Shown here piece by piece: positions 14,517-19,217 of a DNA stretch of 19,217 nt (its first letter is position 1; every line of letters begins with the position of its first letter). A program made the position numbers and the translations under genes. Origin of the DNA: Bacteroidia bacterium (GTDB lineage Bacteria; Bacteroidota; Bacteroidia; Bacteroidales; Paludibacteraceae); the NCBI GenBank assembly GCA_021152555.1, contig JAGKVE010000040.1, positions 1 through 19,217 on the forward strand, in the 5' to 3' direction. The notes under the pieces are model-generated. The model made no database searches. It had not been told where the DNA came from and saw only the letters and a program-made list of their open reading frames with translations.

Positions 14517-16562
14517 ATGAAAAAGATTTTTTTAGTTCTTTCCCTTTTCGGCGCTTTGGCTGGTTGCCACCGCGTTAATACCATCGCGGATGACCTGTCC
14601 CGTGCGAATCCGATAATGCCCATACGTATGAGCGGAGACACGATGCATATAGTATTGACCGACTATATACCTGCGTTGTACGGAGACACATCTCTTTGGG
14701 ACGGATTACAATGGACGGCGGGCGAGTCGTTGGAATGTATCAATATGGCAGGTACGCAACCTGTAGTGCGCGAGATGGACATCATCAATAGGAATCGCAC
14801 TATGCACGCCCTTACTTTTTGCAGCAGCCAAGGCTGCTTTGCCATTCCTGTACTACCGAACAAACCTGTACGGCAGGCTCTCATTTCGCTCGGTTATGAG
14901 AATGACAAACTGCGTGTGGGTTTTTATGACAAAGTGACTAACCCGAGTTTTGAGGCGTATATTCAGAATACACTCATCGACCATAGTCATTGGCATGAAA
15001 CGGAAGAAGGCACCTGGACATTGGATTTATCAGCAATTCCGAACATAGACACTCGTTTCAAGGGGAGAGCGTATTTGCGTATTTTTGCGGAGGACGACCA
15101 ATTCCTTTTCAACGACCTGCTATTGCCTATGCAGAACGGAAAAATAATAACCGACGCCGCACAATTAAACCGTCATGACCAACAGGCCCAGATTCTCTAT
15201 TCGGTGCTGATAGACCGCTTTTATAACGGAAATACGGCGAATGATTGGAAAATGAACTCGCCGGAGGTTTTGGATATTGTTGATTATCAAGGTGGAGACC
15301 TGGCGGGTGTGACTGCGAAAATTACCGAAGGTTATTTTGACAAATTAGGTATCAATACGCTGTGGATCAGTCCGATTACACAGAACCCGTGGGACGCGTG
15401 GGGGCTCTATCCCTTCCCGAATGGCAATAAGTACGACAGCACAAAGACCTATACTAAATTCAGCGGATACCACGGTTACTGGCCTATTTTCGCCACCAAG
15501 TTGGACGACCGGTTCGGTACGCCGGATGAATTGCGCGCCCTGCTTGATACGGCGCATGCCCATGGCATGAATGTAGTGCTGGACTATGTGGCGAACCACA
15601 TGCACATCAACTCCCCTACCCTTCAGACGCACCCCGATTGGCACACAGACTCAATTCTGCCTGACGGACGGCGTAATTTCGAGCTATGGGATGATGCGCG
15701 CCTTACTACATGGTTCGACAAACATATCCCTACCCTTGATTTGGAGCGCGAGGAAGTTTGCGAGGCGATGACTGATAGTGCGCTCTATTGGCTTGCTAAT
15801 TATGACCTGGATGGTTACCGTCATGACGCCTGCAAGCATATTCCCGAGAGTTATTGGCGCATGTTAGGGCAGAAGATTGCCATGCGTTGGCCGGAAAGAC
15901 CTATCTGGATGATTGGCGAGACGTACGGCAGCCCCGAACTGATTGGTTCATATGTCAAATCGGGCATGCTCAATGCGCAGTTCGATTTCAATGTTTATTT
16001 CACAGCACGCGAGGCGTTATGCGGGCTCACCGGCATGGACCAAATCATGCAAAACGTACTGACTTCGCTGCGCACCTACGGTGCACATCATACAATGGGC
16101 AATATTAGCGGTAACCATGACCAGATCCGCTTTGCGTCTATTGCCGGCGGAGCGATTGACATTCATTCGCAGGGCAAGGAAGAAGGTTGGACAGAAGAAG
16201 TGGGAATAGGTGATGCCGAGAAGGCGTACAAACGGGCGCTGCTGTTAGAAGTGCTTAATATGACCCTTCCGGGCGTGCCGTGTATCTATCAGGGAGACGA
16301 GTATGGAGAGGTGGGAGGAAACGACCCCGATAACCGACATATGATGCGGTTTGAGAACCTGAACGGGCAGGAACGCGATATTCGCAACAAAGTGGCGGAA
16401 CTGATTCACATGCGACGCCATTCGATGCCGTTACTCTACGGCGATTTCATACCGCTCATTGACAGACCGGACGAAATCATCTATCAGCGTATCTACCTTG
16501 GCAAAAAAGTGACGGTTGAAATCAACAGAAACAATCTAACCTACAAAATAACACACGATTAA
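14517..16562 (+). CDS. GH13 alpha-amylase-family lipoprotein with N-terminal beta domain
   Basis: 681 residues. The N-terminus ends in a lipobox, Leu-Ala-Gly-Cys (Cys at 17), so it is a lipoprotein, probably on the periplasmic or outer-surface side of the outer membrane. Residues about 30-215 are an unassigned beta-rich domain, possibly carbohydrate binding. The catalytic barrel starts near residue 225 (ILYSVLIDRFYNG). GH13 regions are complete: I DYVANH (D356, H361); II GYRHDACKH with nucleophile D437; III MIGETYG with acid/base E468; IV SGNHDQ with D535. The family acts on alpha-1,4 and alpha-1,6 glucans; the exact activity (amylase, pullulanase-like, cyclodextrinase) cannot be read. The C-terminal domain after the barrel is short. 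It is first in an operon, 2 bases before a second GH13 gene. Start ATG follows a promoter and gives the lipoprotein signal directly. Confidence 0.9.
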   Translation: MKKIFLVLSLFGALAGCHRVNTIADDLSRANPIMPIRMSGDTMHIVLTDYIPALYGDTSLWDGLQWTAGESLECINMAGTQPVVREMDIINRNRTMHALTFCSSQGCFAIPVLPNKPVRQALISLGYENDKLRVGFYDKVTNPSFEAYIQNTLIDHSHWHETEEGTWTLDLSAIPNIDTRFKGRAYLRIFAEDDQFLFNDLLLPMQNGKIITDAAQLNRHDQQAQILYSVLIDRFYNGNTANDWKMNSPEVLDIVDYQGGDLAGVTAKITEGYFDKLGINTLWISPITQNPWDAWGLYPFPNGNKYDSTKTYTKFSGYHGYWPIFATKLDDRFGTPDELRALLDTAHAHGMNVVLDYVANHMHINSPTLQTHPDWHTDSILPDGRRNFELWDDARLTTWFDKHIPTLDLEREEVCEAMTDSALYWLANYDLDGYRHDACKHIPESYWRMLGQKIAMRWPERPIWMIGETYGSPELIGSYVKSGMLNAQFDFNVYFTAREALCGLTGMDQIMQNVLTSLRTYGAHHTMGNISGNHDQIRFASIAGGAIDIHSQGKEEGWTEEVGIGDAEKAYKRALLLEVLNMTLPGVPCIYQGDEYGEVGGNDPDNRHMMRFENLNGQERDIRNKVAELIHMRRHSMPLLYGDFIPLIDRPDEIIYQRIYLGKKVTVEINRNNLTYKITHD

Positions 16563-16564
16563 CA

Positions 16565-17908
16565 ATGAAAAAGTCTTTTCTTTTGGCGCTGGCTGCTTTT
16601 ATGTTGGCAAGTTGCGCAGAGCAAACGGCATTGCGTCACCCCGATTGGGCATACGATGCCACTATCTATGAGTTGAACACCCGTCAGGCGACAGCGGAAG
16701 GTACGTTCCAAGCCGCGGAGGCTTTGTTGCCGCAACTACGTGAGAACGGTATTGACATCATATGGGTCATGCCGTGCCAACCCATCGGTAAGATTACCCG
16801 TAAGGGGACATTGGGCAGTTATTACTCCATTATCGATTACTGCGCTATTAATCCAGAGTTCGGCACACGGGCGGACTTCGAACATTTTGTTGCCGCCGCG
16901 CATAAACAGGGTTTCAAAGTGATTCTCGACTGGGTTGCCAATCACACTGCGCCGGATAGCGAATGGACCAAGAACGAGGGTTGGCACTACCGGGACAGTC
17001 TCGGTAAGCTCATGGTGCAGTACGACTGGACGGACATATCCAAGCTCAACTACGGCAACCAAGATATGCGTAATGAGATGCTGAAAGCCATGCACTGGTG
17101 GATGGACTCTATCGGCATTGACGGTTTCCGCTGTGACGTGGCAGGAGAAGTGCCGACCGATTTTTGGAATTGGGCTATGAGCGATCTGCGAAAGACCTAT
17201 CCGTATATGTTCACTCTTGCCGAGGATGAGGACAAGGCGCAGGAACTGAGCGAGACAGCATTCGATATGTATTACGGTTGGAGCCTGCACCATGTGATGA
17301 ACGAGGTCGCGCAGGGCAAGAAAGGCGTGGAAGACCTATGGGCTAATTTCGCCAAAGCGGACTCCACAATCCGCCCCGAGGCGATACGTATGAACTTCAT
17401 CACCAATCATGACGAGAACAGTTGGAACGGTACCGAACAGGAACGTATGGGTGAGGCAGTGCCATTATTCCAAGCATTCTGCTATGTCGTTCCGGGAATG
17501 CCGTTGATTTACACGGGCCAGCTGAGCGGCAATCATCACCGGCTGGAGTTCTTTGAGAAAGACCTGATTGACATAGACGAGCAGTATTCCCAGAGAGAGC
17601 TCTACAAGGAGCTGAATGCTCTCCGCGCGCGCAACAAGGCATTGTTCAGTCCTGAGTGCGGTGCACCGATGCAGCGTGTGCCTGCCGACAACGGGCATAT
17701 CTTCGCGTGCGTGCGACATAAAGAAGACAAATGGCGTGACAATACAGTCATTGCCGTTATGAATATGTCGGGCGAGGAGCAGAATGTGACCCTTGATTTG
17801 ACCGGCTACGAAGGCAAATACCGTTGTATGTGTGGTAAGAAAACGGTGTTAGAACCAATACAGGCCTTCACTCTCGCCCCTTGGCAATTTAAGATTTTTG
17901 AACGATAA
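16565..17908 (+). CDS. GH13 alpha-amylase-family lipoprotein, short form
   Basis: 447 residues. The lipobox Leu-Ala-Ser-Cys (Cys at 16) marks it as a lipoprotein. The barrel begins almost at once (ATIYELNTRQ), without the extra N-terminal domain of its neighbour. GH13 regions: I DWVANH (D122, H127); II GFRCDVAGE with nucleophile D191; III LAEDED with the likely acid/base E220; IV ITNHDEN with D283. A C-terminal beta domain closes the protein (from about 365, ending APWQFKIFER). It resembles a lipoprotein amylase type common in Bacteroidales; probably it trims maltodextrins. The two GH13 proteins differ a lot in sequence and layout, so they are not a recent duplication. It is 2 bases after the first amylase gene and 3 before the transporter, which indicates a single transcript and probably coupled translation. 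Confidence 0.9.
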   Translation: MKKSFLLALAAFMLASCAEQTALRHPDWAYDATIYELNTRQATAEGTFQAAEALLPQLRENGIDIIWVMPCQPIGKITRKGTLGSYYSIIDYCAINPEFGTRADFEHFVAAAHKQGFKVILDWVANHTAPDSEWTKNEGWHYRDSLGKLMVQYDWTDISKLNYGNQDMRNEMLKAMHWWMDSIGIDGFRCDVAGEVPTDFWNWAMSDLRKTYPYMFTLAEDEDKAQELSETAFDMYYGWSLHHVMNEVAQGKKGVEDLWANFAKADSTIRPEAIRMNFITNHDENSWNGTEQERMGEAVPLFQAFCYVVPGMPLIYTGQLSGNHHRLEFFEKDLIDIDEQYSQRELYKELNALRARNKALFSPECGAPMQRVPADNGHIFACVRHKEDKWRDNTVIAVMNMSGEEQNVTLDLTGYEGKYRCMCGKKTVLEPIQAFTLAPWQFKIFER

Positions 17909-17911
17909 ACG

Positions 17912-19217
17912 ATGATTACTTTTTGTATTGCATTAGTTGTTCTTGTCGTAGGATTTTTCACCTACGGCAAGTTGGTAGAGCGCATTTTCGGCATTGAGCC
18001 GGAACGCAAAACACCGGCATTGAGCAAGACGGACGGTGTGGACTTCGTACCGATGGCTCCGTGGCGTATCTTCTTGGTGCAGTTCCTTAACATCGCAGGA
18101 TTAGGACCTATTTTCGGTGCTATCATGGGTATTTTCTACGGTCCTGCAGCATTCCTGTGGATTGTATTCGGTACCATCTTCGCCGGCGGCGTTCATGACT
18201 ATCTGAGCGGCATGCTGTCTATCCGCAAAGGAGGTGTGTCGTTGCCGGATATTATCGGCGATGAGTTAGGGGAAAAGACCAAACTCTTCATGCGTCTCCT
18301 CTCGCTCGTACTATTGATATTGCTGACCACCACTTTTCTGAGTGGCCCGGCTACCCTGCTCCAAGGGCTTGCGCCTCTATCAACTATAAACTTTAAGTTT
18401 ACAGCTATCCCTATTGTCTGGGTGCTCATTATTTTCGGTTACTATACCTTGGCGACAGTGCTTCCGGTAGATAAACTGATTGGTCGTTTCTACCCTATTT
18501 TCGGGGGTATATTGTTGTTCATGGGGTTGGGCATCATGGTGGTCATGCTTGGTTGGCATGGCAGTGAGATGCCGGAGGTCTTTGACGGACTGCATAACCG
18601 TCAGACCAACGGTCTGCCGCTCTTCCCGATGATGTTCGTTTCCATCGCCTGCGGTGCTATTTCAGGTTTCCACGGCACGCAGAGCCCTATCATGGCGCGT
18701 TGCATGACCAACGAGCGTCAAGGACGCTGGATCTTCTACGGTGCGATGGTGGCGGAAGGTATCTTAGCGCTTATCTGGGCTGCAGCTGCCGGTACGTTCT
18801 TTGCCGATCCGGAAAAAGGGCTGTACGGTATCGAGGGTCTGCAGGCGTTTGCTGCGCAGCACCCCGGGGAAAACATCGCCGCACTCGTCATTGACACAGT
18901 GAGCCGCAGTTGGCTGGGCACGGTAGGTGGCGTACTAGCAATCATCGGCGTTATTGCAGCGCCCATCACCTCCGGAGACACCGCGCTGCGCAGCGCGCGA
19001 CTTATCGTTGCTGACTATTTCCACCTCGATCAGCGTCCTATTCCGAAACGACTGGTTATCGCCATGCCGCTGTTCCTCTGCGTGTTCGGAATGGTATTCG
19101 TCGATTTCAATGTTGTGTGGCGTTATTTCGCATGGACGAACCAGATGCTTGCAGTCTTCACGCTCTGGGCGGGAACAGTCTGGCTGTATAAGAAAAATAA
19201 CCCCACCCCAGCCCTCC
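17912..19217 (+). CDS. cstA: CstA-family (carbon starvation) transporter, 3'-truncated by window edge
   Basis: The frame is open from ATG 17912 to the window end, 435 codons. It is a polytopic membrane protein rich in Gly and Ile. Family blocks: FLNIAGLGPIFGAIMG, FGTIFAGGVHDYLSGM, the block around ACGAISGFHGTQSPIMARCMTNE, and IAAPITSGDTALRSAR. CstA/YjiY (BtsT) proteins carry pyruvate or peptides and are induced on carbon limitation in E. coli; the Bacteroidales form is shorter (around 480 residues by my recollection), so only the end should be missing. It starts 3 bases after the second amylase stop, so it is in the amylase operon. Oddity: the last codons read Asn-Asn-Pro-Thr-Pro-Ala-Leu from the C-rich DNA AACCCCACCCCAGCCCTCC, where I would expect another membrane helix. 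Confidence 0.9.
   Translation, partial: MITFCIALVVLVVGFFTYGKLVERIFGIEPERKTPALSKTDGVDFVPMAPWRIFLVQFLNIAGLGPIFGAIMGIFYGPAAFLWIVFGTIFAGGVHDYLSGMLSIRKGGVSLPDIIGDELGEKTKLFMRLLSLVLLILLTTTFLSGPATLLQGLAPLSTINFKFTAIPIVWVLIIFGYYTLATVLPVDKLIGRFYPIFGGILLFMGLGIMVVMLGWHGSEMPEVFDGLHNRQTNGLPLFPMMFVSIACGAISGFHGTQSPIMARCMTNERQGRWIFYGAMVAEGILALIWAAAAGTFFADPEKGLYGIEGLQAFAAQHPGENIAALVIDTVSRSWLGTVGGVLAIIGVIAAPITSGDTALRSARLIVADYFHLDQRPIPKRLVIAMPLFLCVFGMVFVDFNVVWRYFAWTNQMLAVFTLWAGTVWLYKKNNPTPAL

Overview
The window looks like chromosomal DNA of an uncultured or gut-type member of the Bacteroidales (phylum Bacteroidota). The grounds are: Bacteroidota promoters (TAnnTTTG at -7, TTTG/TTG about 20 bases upstream) before the tRNA and the first amylase gene; almost no Shine-Dalgarno sequences; a PpiD of the Bacteroidota type; type IX secretion (T9SS) C-terminal tails; IgGFc-binding/PKD surface proteins; and lipoprotein GH13 amylases. 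All genes are on the + strand, tightly packed, and both ends of the window cut a gene.

Layout. 1-1473: 3' part of a PpiD-like periplasmic chaperone. 1540-3588: an AmpG-like MFS permease and phosphatidylserine synthase (pssA), joined by a tract of eight 7-base repeats. 3629-5500: a secreted endonuclease I-family nuclease with a short sorting-like tail. 5537-14116: the most distinctive region, with its own promoter. It encodes a large IgGFc-binding/PKD protein with a full T9SS type A tail, an outer-membrane OmpA-family protein with an unusual Lys/Ala/Glu-rich N-terminal coil, and a second, paralogous IgGFc-binding/PKD protein with a different tail. A UUG-started PAP2 membrane phosphatase follows 5 bases later.

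14117-14516 has no protein gene. It carries a clear promoter, tRNA-Val(UAC), a terminator, a second 22-base copy of the tRNA 3' end with its own terminator (a likely integration or tandem-tRNA scar), and the promoter of the next operon. 14517-17908: two lipoprotein GH13 alpha-amylase-family enzymes 2 bases apart. 17912-end: a CstA-family transporter, cut by the window edge.

How the genes may work together (inference): the adhesin-OmpA-adhesin trio reads as one surface-display unit, with an OmpA protein anchored to peptidoglycan between two exported adhesin-like proteins. The two amylases plus CstA read as an alpha-glucan breakdown operon with a transporter for a small metabolite; no SusC/SusD pair is visible. 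Best candidates for something undescribed: the adhesin/OmpA/adhesin module with its hendecad coil, the two types of C-terminal tail, the PpiD with a nearly deleted parvulin domain, and the duplicated tRNA end.
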